Source: Arcobacter sp. CECT 8983
Lineage (GTDB): Bacteria > Campylobacterota > Campylobacteria > Campylobacterales > Arcobacteraceae
Length of the DNA stretch: 64,000 nt
Reading direction: 5' to 3'
Assembly: GCF_004118855.1 (NCBI RefSeq)
Contig: NZ_PDKF01000014.1
Span: forward strand, 62,001-126,000
The notes below the pieces were generated by a model. The model saw only the letters and a program-made list of their open reading frames with translations, made no database searches and was not told the DNA's origin. A program made the position numbers and the translations under genes. Below, piece after piece: positions 26,313 to 35,962 of the stretch (the first letter of the stretch is position 1; each line of letters starts with the position of its first letter).

Positions 26313-26346
26313 AAGGGGAAAGAGCTTTTACTCTTTCCCCTTTTTT
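26313..26346 (+). terminator. Terminator after atpB
   Basis: GGGGAAAGAG and CTCTTTCCCC arms around CTTTTA, followed by six T. The strongest canonical terminator in the window. Confidence 0.92.
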
Positions 26347-26370
26347 CGTTACAATAAAGGAATAAATAAA

Positions 26371-26937
26371 ATGAAAGATGACTTGATTAGTTACTTAATA
26401 ACTGATCCAAAATACTATTCAAATGATTTAATTTTATTTGAAAAAAATCTAAAAAAAGTTTTAAAAACAAAAAAAGTTAATATGGCTTGTTTTAGAGATA
26501 AAACTTCAGAAAACTACAAAGAATTAGCAAAAATATTTGTAAATACTTGCAAAGAGTTTAAAATAGAAAGTATTTTACTTAGCGAACATTACAACCTAGC
26601 CTTTGAACTTGGAGCAAATGGAGTACATCTTACTTCAAAACAGTTTGATGATATACAAAAGGCAAAGAACTTAGATCTTTATACCATTATTTCTTGTCAT
26701 AACTTTACTGATATAGAGAATGCGCAGAAAAAACATGTTAATGCAATTACTTATTCTCCTATATTTAATACTCCTAATAAAGGTGAACCTAAAGGAATAT
26801 CGAAATTAAGAGAAATTATTAGATCTTATGAAGACTTAGACGTAATTGCCCTTGGTGGAATTATTAATGAAGAAAATTTAAAACTTATTGCTAAAACAGA
26901 AGCCTATGGTTTTGCTTCAATAAGGTATTTTATTTAA
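26371..26937 (+). CDS. Thiamine phosphate synthase-like (ThiE/TenI) protein
   Basis: TIM-barrel protein of 188 residues. The N-terminal YLITDPKYY, GANGVHLTSKQ near residue 90, AITYSPIFNTPNKGEPKG near residue 130 and ALGGIINEENL near residue 162 match ThiE/TenI, which bind pyrimidine and thiazole phosphates. It is about 20 residues shorter than standard ThiE and the usual SCH(S/D) and VHLGQ-D positions are altered (VHLTSKQ). It may therefore be a TenI-type tautomerase or a divergent synthase. Ends 4 bases into the opposing helicase gene. Confidence 0.75.
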   Translation: MKDDLISYLITDPKYYSNDLILFEKNLKKVLKTKKVNMACFRDKTSENYKELAKIFVNTCKEFKIESILLSEHYNLAFELGANGVHLTSKQFDDIQKAKNLDLYTIISCHNFTDIENAQKKHVNAITYSPIFNTPNKGEPKGISKLREIIRSYEDLDVIALGGIINEENLKLIAKTEAYGFASIRYFI

Positions 26938-29660
26938 ACCTTTTTAAGATTAGCCATATCTTCATTTAAATATACAATATAAGTGTAAACTTCATTGGAA
27001 GATACTATCTCTTTAATAGCTTCTTTATAATAATTTATTTGATGAATATGTTCTTGTAATTGAGACCTTGTAGTTTTATAATCAAAGATAAAATACTTAT
27101 TATCTTTTTCTACAAGTAAATCTATAATCCTTAACTCATTTTTATAAATCAAAGATTGCTCTTTACTAAAGTTACCCTCTTTTATTAACTCCATAAATTC
27201 ATTATTTAATAAAAGATTTGAAACTCTATTTTTAATATTTTGTATATCATTATCATCTAAATAGTTTGAATATCTATTTTTTACAAGATTAATACTTAAA
27301 TTTAATGAACTTTCATCAAAACTATTCATCATTTCTAAGCAATAGTGAGTTGCTATACCAAAATATTTTGCATGTAAAGTGTATTCTTCATCATCATTTT
27401 CTACAGCAATTGGCTTATCTTGTTTTCCTAAATTAAGTCCTTGATAAGATATCTTAGAGGTTTTTTCATAGTTTTTAGTTTTATTATCACTTATAACTAT
27501 TTCTCCTAAAATATTTGGTTTCAAATCCAATAAATCAAAAACTGACTTTTCAGGCTTTTTAAATATTATCATATTCTTTTTTGCTCTTGTCATAGCAACA
27601 TATAAAATATTTAATTCATCTTCAAACTCTAGGGATTTCTCTTTTTTTAAAGCCTCTTTATACTCAATACTATAATTATCCAAACCACCAATTTTATAAT
27701 AAATATTTTTTAAATTTACATCCTCATACTCAAATAATAAAGAGTCTCTATTAGCTACTTTCTGTTTTATTCTATCTAAAAGTAAAACAGTGTGGAACTC
27801 CAAACCTTTTGATTTAAAGATTGTAAGAATTTGTAAACCTATTTGTTCAGAGTTTTCTATAGAAGCATCTAACTCATCAATTTCATATACAAAATCAACT
27901 ACATTTTTATATGAAGAACAAAGCTCTACAAACTTTATTACATTGTCATCTGTTACATTTAAAGCCTGTGCTATTTTTAATACTGACTCTTGCACACTTT
28001 TGTATTTCAAATCAATATCTAAAGTAAAAGGAGTTTCTGGTGCTTTTCCAATAATTGCATTTAAATTTTCTTTATAAATCTTCTCATTAAAATATAGATA
28101 TTTTATTGCATTTATAACAGCTTTAACATTTTCCTGATTTATAAGTTTAGAAGTCATTTCTGTACTAATTTTTAGACTTGGGAACATCTTTTTTAAATAT
28201 GAATATAGGTTTAATACATCATCATTTGTGTATGTTAATATTGCAATATCATTACTATTTATACCCTTTTGCATTAGTTCAGATATTTTTTTAGCTATGT
28301 TTTCATATTTTTCATCTTCCAATAAAACTTCATCTTCAATTACTTCTACATATCCACCATTATGAATTGGTACTTGATCATGATACTCATATGAAACTAA
28401 CTTATTGAAAGATTGATTTACATAATTAACTACTTCTTCACATGACCTATAATTTGTATTTAATACCTCAACATTTACCATAGGATTTGTTTTTAATACA
28501 TAATCAAATAGTTCTCGTTTTCCACCTCTGAACCTATAAATAGATTGTTTTGTATCTCCAACATAGAAAAAGGTTTTAAACTCAGAACTTGCAAGTATCT
28601 CTTCAATCAAGGGCTGTAAGATTTTATATTGTAAAAGTGAAGTATCTTGAAACTCATCAATTAATATATGAGAGAAGTTTGAGTCTAATCTAAAATATAA
28701 AAACTCTTTATCAACCTTTGTACTTAGCAATTCATAACAGATATTTGAAATATCATCAAAGTGTAAATAGTTTTTTGAACTATTATATTTCCTTTTATAA
28801 CTTTTAAAAAGATTATATAATTCAAATAACCTACTTAAAGAAAAAGCAGACCTTAACTTATAATAATTTCCTACTTGCTCTTTTGTATTTGCAAAATATT
28901 GTTCTAAAGTTTCATTTGCACATTTCTTAAAATATGAGTATTCCCCTGCACTATTCTTTTCTAGCCATTTTTTAGAAATAAGTTCTTCAAAGTTTTCATA
29001 CTCAACTGCTTTTATTGCACTTTTTGAAGCATTTGGACAATTTAAAATAAACTCTTTTATTTTTAAACCTTCAGTTAAAGCCTCTTTTTTTTGTATCTCT
29101 ATAAGTGAAAGGTCAATATTTACAACATCAACTGTTTCGCCTTTTTCAAAAATATTTTTAAATATTTCAAAAATAGAATTATATTTTTTATTTTCAAAAA
29201 GTGAGAAATCTATTAATTTATCAAAACTGTCTATATCTAAAGATTGAAGAAACTTGCTACTTAGTTTTTCTACATCATCTTCTTTAATTTCAAAGTCATC
29301 ATTAATTCCAGCATAACCACTAAACTCTCTTAAAATCTTATTTACAAATTTATCAATAGTAAAAATAGATAAAGAAGCATTTGAAAAGATATCTACAAGT
29401 TGCTCTTTTCTGCTTAATATCTCTTCTTTTGAAAATCCAGATTGAATTTGTATTGCACCTAAATACCCTTCATCTTCCCCTAAAGTTAAAAGTGTTTTGT
29501 ATATTCTTTCACTCATTTCATTTGCAGCTTTATTTGTAAATGTAAGAGTAAGTATCTCTTTAGGGCTTGCACCTTTTAATAATAATGTTATGTATCTTAC
29601 TGTTAGTGCAAAAGTTTTACCACTTCCTGCACTTGCTTTTAATGCTAAATATTTTTTCAT
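26934..29660 (-). CDS. addA: RecB/AddA-like helicase-nuclease
   Basis: UvrD-type superfamily 1 helicase of about 908 residues taking the ATG at 29660; a TTG five codons upstream is also open. Walker A is ASAGSGKTFALT near residue 10. ILTLTFTNKAANEM is motif Ia, LIDEFQDTS near residue 330 is the Walker B region, GDTKQSIYRFRGG is motif III, and LNILYVAMTRAKK is motif VI. A C-terminal PD-(D/E)XK nuclease is suggested by IIDLLVE and FIFDYKTT. Together these fit AddA, which with AddB processes double-strand breaks for RecA loading. No addB is adjacent. It converges on the thiE-like gene. Confidence 0.88.
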   Translation of the reverse strand: MKKYLALKASAGSGKTFALTVRYITLLLKGASPKEILTLTFTNKAANEMSERIYKTLLTLGEDEGYLGAIQIQSGFSKEEILSRKEQLVDIFSNASLSIFTIDKFVNKILREFSGYAGINDDFEIKEDDVEKLSSKFLQSLDIDSFDKLIDFSLFENKKYNSIFEIFKNIFEKGETVDVVNIDLSLIEIQKKEALTEGLKIKEFILNCPNASKSAIKAVEYENFEELISKKWLEKNSAGEYSYFKKCANETLEQYFANTKEQVGNYYKLRSAFSLSRLFELYNLFKSYKRKYNSSKNYLHFDDISNICYELLSTKVDKEFLYFRLDSNFSHILIDEFQDTSLLQYKILQPLIEEILASSEFKTFFYVGDTKQSIYRFRGGKRELFDYVLKTNPMVNVEVLNTNYRSCEEVVNYVNQSFNKLVSYEYHDQVPIHNGGYVEVIEDEVLLEDEKYENIAKKISELMQKGINSNDIAILTYTNDDVLNLYSYLKKMFPSLKISTEMTSKLINQENVKAVINAIKYLYFNEKIYKENLNAIIGKAPETPFTLDIDLKYKSVQESVLKIAQALNVTDDNVIKFVELCSSYKNVVDFVYEIDELDASIENSEQIGLQILTIFKSKGLEFHTVLLLDRIKQKVANRDSLLFEYEDVNLKNIYYKIGGLDNYSIEYKEALKKEKSLEFEDELNILYVAMTRAKKNMIIFKKPEKSVFDLLDLKPNILGEIVISDNKTKNYEKTSKISYQGLNLGKQDKPIAVENDDEEYTLHAKYFGIATHYCLEMMNSFDESSLNLSINLVKNRYSNYLDDNDIQNIKNRVSNLLLNNEFMELIKEGNFSKEQSLIYKNELRIIDLLVEKDNKYFIFDYKTTRSQLQEHIHQINYYKEAIKEIVSSNEVYTYIVYLNEDMANLKKV

Positions 29661-29726
29661 AAAAGAATAATACAAAAATAATCATTTATATCTATATAAC
29701 TATAAGTTTTTTTAGATTTTTACTGT

Positions 29727-29732
29727 TATAAT
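29727..29732 (+). promoter_or_regulatory. Putative -10 box for the heme-type diguanylate cyclase
   Basis: TATAAT preceded by T-rich sequence, 37 bases before the ATG. Confidence 0.45.
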
Positions 29733-29768
29733 ATATTTTAAGATTATTATCAGGAAAGAAATTAATCA

Positions 29769-31592
29769 ATGCAAACAAAAAATAAGATTATTATACTTGT
29801 TATCTCAATTATTTCCTTTACTTTTTTTCTAATTACTATTGATATGGTATATAACTTTAGAAACTATGGTATTAAATCAATTGATGACAAAGCAAAAGCT
29901 GTTGCAAAGACAGTAGAACACTCCTTGACATCACAAATGGTAAGCGGAGTTATTGATGATAGAGAACTTTTTTTAAGCCAACTAGAAGATATTCCAAATA
30001 TTGATAAAATATGGTTAAGTAGAGGTCAAAAAGTAATTGATATGTATGGAAAAGGCTTTAACAATGAAATCGCAAGAGATGAAGTTGATAAAGAAGTATT
30101 AAAAACAGGAGAAACAAAAAAAGTTGTAAATGACAAAATTTTTTCTCAAAGTACATATAGAATAACTATTCCATATAATGCTACAAGCAAAGGCAAAATT
30201 AATTGTATGACATGCCACTCTAACGCACAAGAAGGTGATACATTAGGTGCTATTTCAATTGAAATGTCAATTGATGATTCTAAACAAATTGGTATAAGAG
30301 CTATTACAGATACACTTTTAATAGCATTAGTTTTAATGATAGTAATTATTTTCTTACTTAACTTTATTATTTCTCCTTTCCTATCACTTTTTGATTCAAT
30401 TAAAAGAGTTATGAATAAAGCACAGCAAGGTGACTATTCATATAGAATACAAAACCCTAAAGGTAAAGAAGCAAAAGATGTTGCTTTATGGATTAATGGA
30501 TTACTTGAAAAACTTGAAATTACACTTGAAGCAATAGATTCAAAAATATCAATATTCTTATCAGAACATCACAAAGTAACTGATAAAGATCATTTAATCA
30601 ATGTAAAAAATACAGTTGATAGATTATCAGATGTATATAAGTTTAGAAAAACTATTGAATATGATGAGACTATAAATGACGTATATAATAGGCTTGCGGA
30701 AGTTTTAAAAATAAAAATAGGTATTACAAAGTTTAACTTTTTTGAAGTAAGTACACTAACAAATGAAATCAATCTAGTACATAGTGAAGCAAAAGTTATT
30801 TGTAATATTATTGAACAAGGTTGTAGAGCAGATAGAACAAATACTACTATTGATTCTACTCAATTTAAAAATATTTGTCCTGCTTGCACTTCATGTGAAA
30901 AAACAAATTACTTCTGTGTTCCTTATGCTATTTCAAATGAATTAGACTTAATCATCTCTATTTATACTGATACTGTTAATCAAACAATAGAAGTAAGAGA
31001 AATGATTCCTTATATTCAAGATTATGTTGATGCAGCTAAAACTGTTATTGTTAGTAAAAAGCTTATGAATATTTTAGAACATAATGCACAAACAGATGCA
31101 CTAACAAATCTTAAAAATAGAAAATACTTAGAAGATGCTATTCCAAATATTACTTCGCAAACAAAACGTTCTGGTATAGCTTATGCAGTTCTTCTTTTAG
31201 ATATAGACTTCTTTAAAATGGTAAATGATACTTATGGTCATGATATAGGAGACAATGCAATAAAGATTGTTGCTGAAACTTTAAATGAAAATATTAGAGA
31301 ATCAGATACTGCCGTAAGATATGGTGGGGAAGAGTTTATTGTCCTGTTATATAATTGTGATGAAAAAGGTGCAATGGATGTTGCAGAAAAAATAAGAGAA
31401 AATTTCTCTAAAAAAGAGATTCCAACTGGTGGAAGTACAATTTTACAAAAGACAATGAGTATTGGTGTTTCTATGTTCCCTGAAGATACAGAAGATTTAG
31501 GAGAAGCAATTAAATATGCTGACCTTGCATTATATAAAGCTAAAAATAGTGGAAGAAATAAAGTAATTAGATTTGATATGTCTTTAGTTTAA
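29769..31592 (+). CDS. Membrane diguanylate cyclase with periplasmic c-type heme motif
   Basis: Protein of 607 residues. Membrane helix 1 (about 7-29) and helix 2 (about 180-202) bracket a periplasmic domain containing CMTCH at 146-150, a covalent heme c site. A HAMP region (about 203-255) follows, then a GAF-like domain with six cysteines at 345, 352, 370, 373, 376 and 383, then a GGDEF domain with GGEEF at 519-523. The inhibitory RxxD (R510, D513) is intact. It should make cyclic di-GMP in response to a periplasmic redox or gas signal, which is inference from the heme motif. ATG start; transcribed toward argB. Confidence 0.9.
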   Translation: MQTKNKIIILVISIISFTFFLITIDMVYNFRNYGIKSIDDKAKAVAKTVEHSLTSQMVSGVIDDRELFLSQLEDIPNIDKIWLSRGQKVIDMYGKGFNNEIARDEVDKEVLKTGETKKVVNDKIFSQSTYRITIPYNATSKGKINCMTCHSNAQEGDTLGAISIEMSIDDSKQIGIRAITDTLLIALVLMIVIIFLLNFIISPFLSLFDSIKRVMNKAQQGDYSYRIQNPKGKEAKDVALWINGLLEKLEITLEAIDSKISIFLSEHHKVTDKDHLINVKNTVDRLSDVYKFRKTIEYDETINDVYNRLAEVLKIKIGITKFNFFEVSTLTNEINLVHSEAKVICNIIEQGCRADRTNTTIDSTQFKNICPACTSCEKTNYFCVPYAISNELDLIISIYTDTVNQTIEVREMIPYIQDYVDAAKTVIVSKKLMNILEHNAQTDALTNLKNRKYLEDAIPNITSQTKRSGIAYAVLLLDIDFFKMVNDTYGHDIGDNAIKIVAETLNENIRESDTAVRYGGEEFIVLLYNCDEKGAMDVAEKIRENFSKKEIPTGGSTILQKTMSIGVSMFPEDTEDLGEAIKYADLALYKAKNSGRNKVIRFDMSLV

Positions 31593-31599
31593 ATTATAA

Positions 31600-31651
31600 C
31601 CTTAAGATTATTTTAGGTAAAATATTTGCCTTAAAAATAATAATCTTAGGG
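31600..31651 (+). other. Inverted repeat between the cyclase gene and argB
   Basis: TAAGATTATT near 31603-31612 pairs with AATAATCTTA near 31640-31649, with an inner AGGTAAA/TTTGCCT stem. The 3' arm touches the TAGGG ribosome-binding site of argB. It may be a terminator of the cyclase gene, or a leader structure if transcription reads through. A possible -10 (TAAAAT) lies inside the loop, so the full hairpin would only form on the longer transcript. Confidence 0.4.
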
Positions 31652-31658
31652 AACTTCT

Positions 31659-32564
31659 ATGCAAAAAAAACAACATAAGGTACAAACCCTTCTTGACGCA
31701 ATACCTCACATTAAAAAATTCTATGGAAAAACTATTGTTATTAAATATGGTGGTTCAGCACAAACAAGTCCTGAATTAAAAGAAAAGTTTGCAGAAGATA
31801 TTGTTCTTTTATCTCTTGTTGGTATTAAACCAGTTATTGTACATGGTGGTGGAGCTAGAATTTCTGAACTTCTTGATAAATTAGAAATACACTCAGAGTT
31901 TATTGATGGACATAGAGTTACCTCAGAAGAGACAATGAGAGTAGTTGAAATGGTGCTTAGTGGTGAGATCAATAAAAATATCACTTCTTTGTTAAATCAT
32001 CACGGAGCAAAAGCAATTGGTATTTCAGGTAAAGATTCGGCTATTATAAAAGCTACTCCAAAAGAGAATGGAAAATTTGGATACACAGGTGTTATTACTG
32101 AAGTAAATGGAACACTAATTAATAATCTTATTAAAGAAGGTTTCATTCCTGTTATTGCTCCTATTGCAGATAGTGCAAAACCAAATCATCCTGGATACAA
32201 TATCAATGCAGATGTTGCTGCAAGCAAAGTAGCTCAAGCAATTGGAGCACAAAAAGTTCTGTTTTTAACTGACACAGTTGGCGTTTTAGATAAAAATGGT
32301 GAACTTTTAAACTCACTTGACAAAGAGGATGTTAATGAATATAAAGAAAATGGAACAATTGCAGGTGGAATGATACCTAAAGTTGATTCATGCATAGATG
32401 CAATTTATAACGGTGTTAACAAAGCACACATTATTGATGGAAGAGTTGAGCATTCACTTTTACTTGAACTATTTACTAGTGATGGAATTGGTACACAATT
32501 TCTTAGGAAAGACAATCCCAATAATGGCATAGATATGGAAAAATTATTAAACGACGAAGAGTAA
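31659..32564 (+). CDS. argB: Acetylglutamate kinase
   Basis: Amino-acid kinase phosphorylating N-acetylglutamate, the second step of arginine synthesis. VIKYGGSAQTS near residue 25 and HGGGARISELL near residue 64 bind substrates, and NINADVAASKVAQAIGA near residue 185 is the family's conserved region. GGMIPKVDSCIDAI near residue 235 follows the usual C-terminal pattern. Length 301 is normal. The short N-terminal helix (QKKQHKVQTLLDAIPHIKKF) is like that of arginine-inhibited NAGK enzymes, so feedback control is plausible. thrC follows after 9 bases. Confidence 0.96.
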   Translation: MQKKQHKVQTLLDAIPHIKKFYGKTIVIKYGGSAQTSPELKEKFAEDIVLLSLVGIKPVIVHGGGARISELLDKLEIHSEFIDGHRVTSEETMRVVEMVLSGEINKNITSLLNHHGAKAIGISGKDSAIIKATPKENGKFGYTGVITEVNGTLINNLIKEGFIPVIAPIADSAKPNHPGYNINADVAASKVAQAIGAQKVLFLTDTVGVLDKNGELLNSLDKEDVNEYKENGTIAGGMIPKVDSCIDAIYNGVNKAHIIDGRVEHSLLLELFTSDGIGTQFLRKDNPNNGIDMEKLLNDEE

Positions 32565-32573
32565 GGAAATATA

Positions 32574-34052
32574 ATGAATTTTATAGAAACAAGAGGAAAT
32601 GATGGTATCAAACCACAAGAAGTTAGCTTCTCAGATGCAATTTTAAGTCCAAGTGCATCTTTTGGTGGATTATATGTACCTAAAGAATTACCACAATTAG
32701 AAGAAAACTTTTTACAAAACCATATTAATTCTTCATATAAAGAGCTTGCATATGATATTTTAAAAGCTTTTGAAATTGATATTGAAGAAGAGGAAATAAA
32801 AAAAGCACTTGATCTTTATGATAATTTTGATGATGCATCAAACCCTTGTCCAGTAGTAAAAGTAAAAGATGATTTATTTGTACATGAACAATATCATGGA
32901 CCAACTAGAGCTTTCAAAGATATGGCTTTACAACCTTTTGGTTCAATTCTTTCTTCAATTGCTAAAAAAAGAGATGAGAAATATTTAATCTTAGCTGCAA
33001 CTTCAGGAGATACTGGACCTGCTGCATTAAATACATTTAAAAATAAAGAGAATATTCAAATTGCTTGTATGTACCCAGACGGAGGGACATCAGATGTTCA
33101 AAGACTTCAAATGGTATGTGAAGATGGAGAAAATCAAAAAGTTATTGGTATTAAAGGAAATTTTGATGATGCACAAAATGCACTTAAAAATCTTCTTAGT
33201 TCGCAGTCATTTATTGAAGAATTAAAAAATGATGGTATCAAATTAAGTGCTGCAAATTCAGTAAATTTTGGAAGAATTATATTCCAAATTATCTACCACT
33301 TCTGGTCATATATACAACTTCTTAAACAAGATGAAATTAAATTTGGAGAGAAAATCTATTTAGTTGTTCCATCTGGTAATTTTGGAAATGTACTTGGTGG
33401 ATTCTATGCAAAACATATGGGTGTTCCAATTCAAAAACTACTTGTTGCGTCAAATGAAAATAATATCTTAACTGAGTGGATTAATACTGGTGTTTATGAT
33501 ATTAGAGATAAAGAACTTATTCTTACAAAATCTCCAGCAATGGATATCTTAAAATCTTCAAATATTGAAAGAGTTATGTTCTGTTTATTTGGAGCACAAA
33601 GAACAAAAGAGTTATTTGATAATTTAAATGACAATAACATATTCACATTAACAGAAGATGAAACAAAACTTCTACAAGAAGAGTTCTCAGCTGTAAATTC
33701 TAATGACGCCTATGGTTCAAAAATTATTAAGTCATATTTAGATGATGGATATTTAATGGATCCACATACTGCAACTTGTATAAAGGCATATGAAGACTTA
33801 AGAGAAGAGAAACTAAAAACAGTTATATATTCAACTGCTGAGTGGACAAAATTCTCTCCTACTGTATTAAATGCTTTAAATGAAGATAATAAAACTTATC
33901 CGGATAAAGAAGCATTAGAAAAAATATCATCAAAATATTCTGCTAATTTACCTCAATCAATCTCTTCTCTTTTTGAATCAAAAGTAAATCATAATACTAT
34001 TATTGAAAAAGAAGATATTGAAAAAGAAATAGTGAAATTTATTAGAAACTAA
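32574..34052 (+). CDS. thrC: Threonine synthase
   Basis: PLP enzyme converting O-phosphohomoserine to threonine. The PLP lysine is in GPTRAFKDMALQPFG near residue 113, with ATSGDTGPAAL and VPSGNFGNVLGGFYAK also typical. The 492-residue length and the N-terminal FIETRGNDG-like start match the longer proteobacterial/yeast-type ThrC. Together with homoserine kinase at 61 kb and the threonine dehydratase at 24 kb, it covers much of the threonine-isoleucine branch. Cotranscribed with argB; ends at a hairpin. Confidence 0.96.
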   Translation: MNFIETRGNDGIKPQEVSFSDAILSPSASFGGLYVPKELPQLEENFLQNHINSSYKELAYDILKAFEIDIEEEEIKKALDLYDNFDDASNPCPVVKVKDDLFVHEQYHGPTRAFKDMALQPFGSILSSIAKKRDEKYLILAATSGDTGPAALNTFKNKENIQIACMYPDGGTSDVQRLQMVCEDGENQKVIGIKGNFDDAQNALKNLLSSQSFIEELKNDGIKLSAANSVNFGRIIFQIIYHFWSYIQLLKQDEIKFGEKIYLVVPSGNFGNVLGGFYAKHMGVPIQKLLVASNENNILTEWINTGVYDIRDKELILTKSPAMDILKSSNIERVMFCLFGAQRTKELFDNLNDNNIFTLTEDETKLLQEEFSAVNSNDAYGSKIIKSYLDDGYLMDPHTATCIKAYEDLREEKLKTVIYSTAEWTKFSPTVLNALNEDNKTYPDKEALEKISSKYSANLPQSISSLFESKVNHNTIIEKEDIEKEIVKFIRN

Positions 34053-34083
34053 TATATAATAAATAAGCTAAGCTTATAATAAT

Positions 34084-34106
34084 AGTGTGTAGTTTAACTA
34101 CACACT
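34084..34106 (+). terminator. Hairpin after thrC
   Basis: AGTGTGTAGTT and AACTACACACT arms around one central base. The following tract is only moderately T-rich. Confidence 0.6.
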
Positions 34107-34162
34107 TCTCAATAAATCCCCTTTTTTTGACCTTAATCATAATTTTTTAAGAAAATTAACTA

Positions 34163-34168
34163 TATAAT
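34163..34168 (+). promoter_or_regulatory. Putative -10 box for petABC
   Basis: TATAAT followed by GT, 32 bases before petA, with AAGGAAG as ribosome-binding site. Confidence 0.55.
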
Positions 34169-34200
34169 GTAAAGATTTAATTTTAAAATAAGGAAGCTAA

Positions 34201-34704
34201 ATGTCTAACGAAACAAATAGACGGGATTTTCTAGGTTATACATTTGCAGCTGTTGCGGCAGTTGGTGGAGCTGCCTCACTTGTTGGAATGAAACAAGCGT
34301 GGGATCCATTACCAAGTGTATTAGCTAGTGGGTTCACGAATGTTGAACTTAGTGGAATAAAAGCTGGGGAGCCTCTTACTGTAATGTGGAGAGGAAAACC
34401 TATTTTTGTTCTTAAAAAAACTGCAGAGATGGAATCATCAGATAGAGATTTAATTGTTGGTGAAGATAGATATACTATTGCAATCGGTCTTTGTACTCAC
34501 TTAGGTTGTATTCCAGCATGGAAAAAAACTCAGTGGAAATGTGCATGTCACGGTGGTGAGTTTAATGCAAGTGGTAAACAAATTTTTGGACCTCCTCCAA
34601 GACCTCTTGATTTACCACCATTCGCAGTTAAAGGTTCTCAGCTTGTTCTTGGTGAAGAAGGACCTGAATACAAAAAAATCGCTGGCGCGATGGCAACGGC
34701 ATAA
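34201..34704 (+). CDS. petA: Ubiquinol-cytochrome c reductase, Rieske iron-sulfur subunit
   Basis: Rieske subunit of the bc1 complex, transferring electrons from quinol to cytochrome c1. The N-terminus has a twin-arginine motif (NRRDFLGYTF) and one membrane helix (about 10-30), fitting Tat-dependent insertion. The [2Fe-2S] ligands are in CTHLGC near residue 98 and CACHGGEF near residue 117. Length 167 is normal for Campylobacterota, where the subunit serves menaquinol oxidation. First gene of petABC; petB follows after 10 bases. Confidence 0.96.
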   Translation: MSNETNRRDFLGYTFAAVAAVGGAASLVGMKQAWDPLPSVLASGFTNVELSGIKAGEPLTVMWRGKPIFVLKKTAEMESSDRDLIVGEDRYTIAIGLCTHLGCIPAWKKTQWKCACHGGEFNASGKQIFGPPPRPLDLPPFAVKGSQLVLGEEGPEYKKIAGAMATA

Positions 34705-34714
34705 GGAGTAGTTT

Positions 34715-35962
34715 ATGGCAAAATTTGAAAAAGCTAACTCTGTAGGTGAGTGGTTAGACCAAAGACTTAATACTACAGCATTAACTAAAGTATTAATGAC
34801 GGAGTATTGGATTCCAAAAGATATCAACTTCTTATGGGCAATGGGTGTACTTTTAGCAGTTACGTTTAAAATCCTAGTAATCTCAGGTTTATTCTTAATG
34901 ATGTATTACAAACCAGATGTAAACTTAGCATTTGATTCTGTAAACTATACAATCATGCAAGAAGTTGCATATGGTTGGTTATTTAGACATATGCATGGTG
35001 TTGCAGCTTCTGTTGTATTTTTAATTATTTATATCCACATGTTTACAGGAATCTATTATGGTTCATATAAGCAAGGTAGAGAAATGATTTGGATTTCTGG
35101 TATGTTATTATTTATGACATTCTCAGCTGCTGGATTCTCTGGATATATGTTACCATGGGGACAAATGTCTTATTGGGCTGCAATGGTTATTACAAACCTA
35201 TTTGGTGGTGTTCCAGTTATTGGAGATGCATTAGTTGTATGGATTAGAGGTGACTTTAACGTTGCTGATGCTACATTAACTAGATTCTTCATGTTACACG
35301 TTTTCTTATTACCAATTGTTATTATGGGTATTATTGGATTACACTTCTATACATTAAGAATTCCTCACGTAAATAACCAAGAAGGTGCAGATATTGATTA
35401 TGATGCAGAAGCAGAAAAATATTTATCTGGTAACAAAAAAGAATCTAAAGTTATTCCTTTCTGGCCAGTATTTATTTCTAAAGACTTTGCTATTTTAGGT
35501 ATTTTCTTAATTTTCTATTTCTACTTAGTATTCTTCCATTATAACTTTGCAATGGATCCAGTTAACTTTGATCCTGCAGACAACATGGTAACTCCTGCAC
35601 ATATTTACCCAGAGTGGTATTTCTTATGGTCATATGAAGTGTTAAGAGGGTTCTTCTTTGATGTTGGTCCTATTAAAGCATTTGATATTGGTTTAGCAGC
35701 ATTTGGTTTTGCAAATGTTATTTTCTTAGTATTACCATGGTTAGATAGAGATCCTGCAATTTTACCAGCTCATAAAAGACCTGGATTTAGAGTATGGTTC
35801 TGGATATTAATGGTTGACTTAATTGTTTTAACTGTTTATGGTAAATTACCTCCAACAGGTATAAATGCTTGGGTTGGATTTGCTTCAGCTACATTATTTA
35901 TTTTATTATTTGTAGCATTACCATTTATTACTAAATTAGATGCTAAAAAGAGAGGTGCATAA
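34715..35962 (+). CDS. petB: Ubiquinol-cytochrome c reductase, cytochrome b subunit
   Basis: Membrane core of the bc1 complex holding two b hemes and both quinone sites. The histidine pairs appear in RHMHGVAASVVF near residue 90 and in the FMLHVFLLP and GLHFYTLRIPH segments near residues 195-215. The quinol-oxidation motif PEW is in HIYPEWYFLWSYEVLRG near residue 290. Full-length cytochrome b (415 residues, eight helices). Its stop shares a base with the petC start (TAATG). Confidence 0.97.
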   Translation: MAKFEKANSVGEWLDQRLNTTALTKVLMTEYWIPKDINFLWAMGVLLAVTFKILVISGLFLMMYYKPDVNLAFDSVNYTIMQEVAYGWLFRHMHGVAASVVFLIIYIHMFTGIYYGSYKQGREMIWISGMLLFMTFSAAGFSGYMLPWGQMSYWAAMVITNLFGGVPVIGDALVVWIRGDFNVADATLTRFFMLHVFLLPIVIMGIIGLHFYTLRIPHVNNQEGADIDYDAEAEKYLSGNKKESKVIPFWPVFISKDFAILGIFLIFYFYLVFFHYNFAMDPVNFDPADNMVTPAHIYPEWYFLWSYEVLRGFFFDVGPIKAFDIGLAAFGFANVIFLVLPWLDRDPAILPAHKRPGFRVWFWILMVDLIVLTVYGKLPPTGINAWVGFASATLFILLFVALPFITKLDAKKRGA

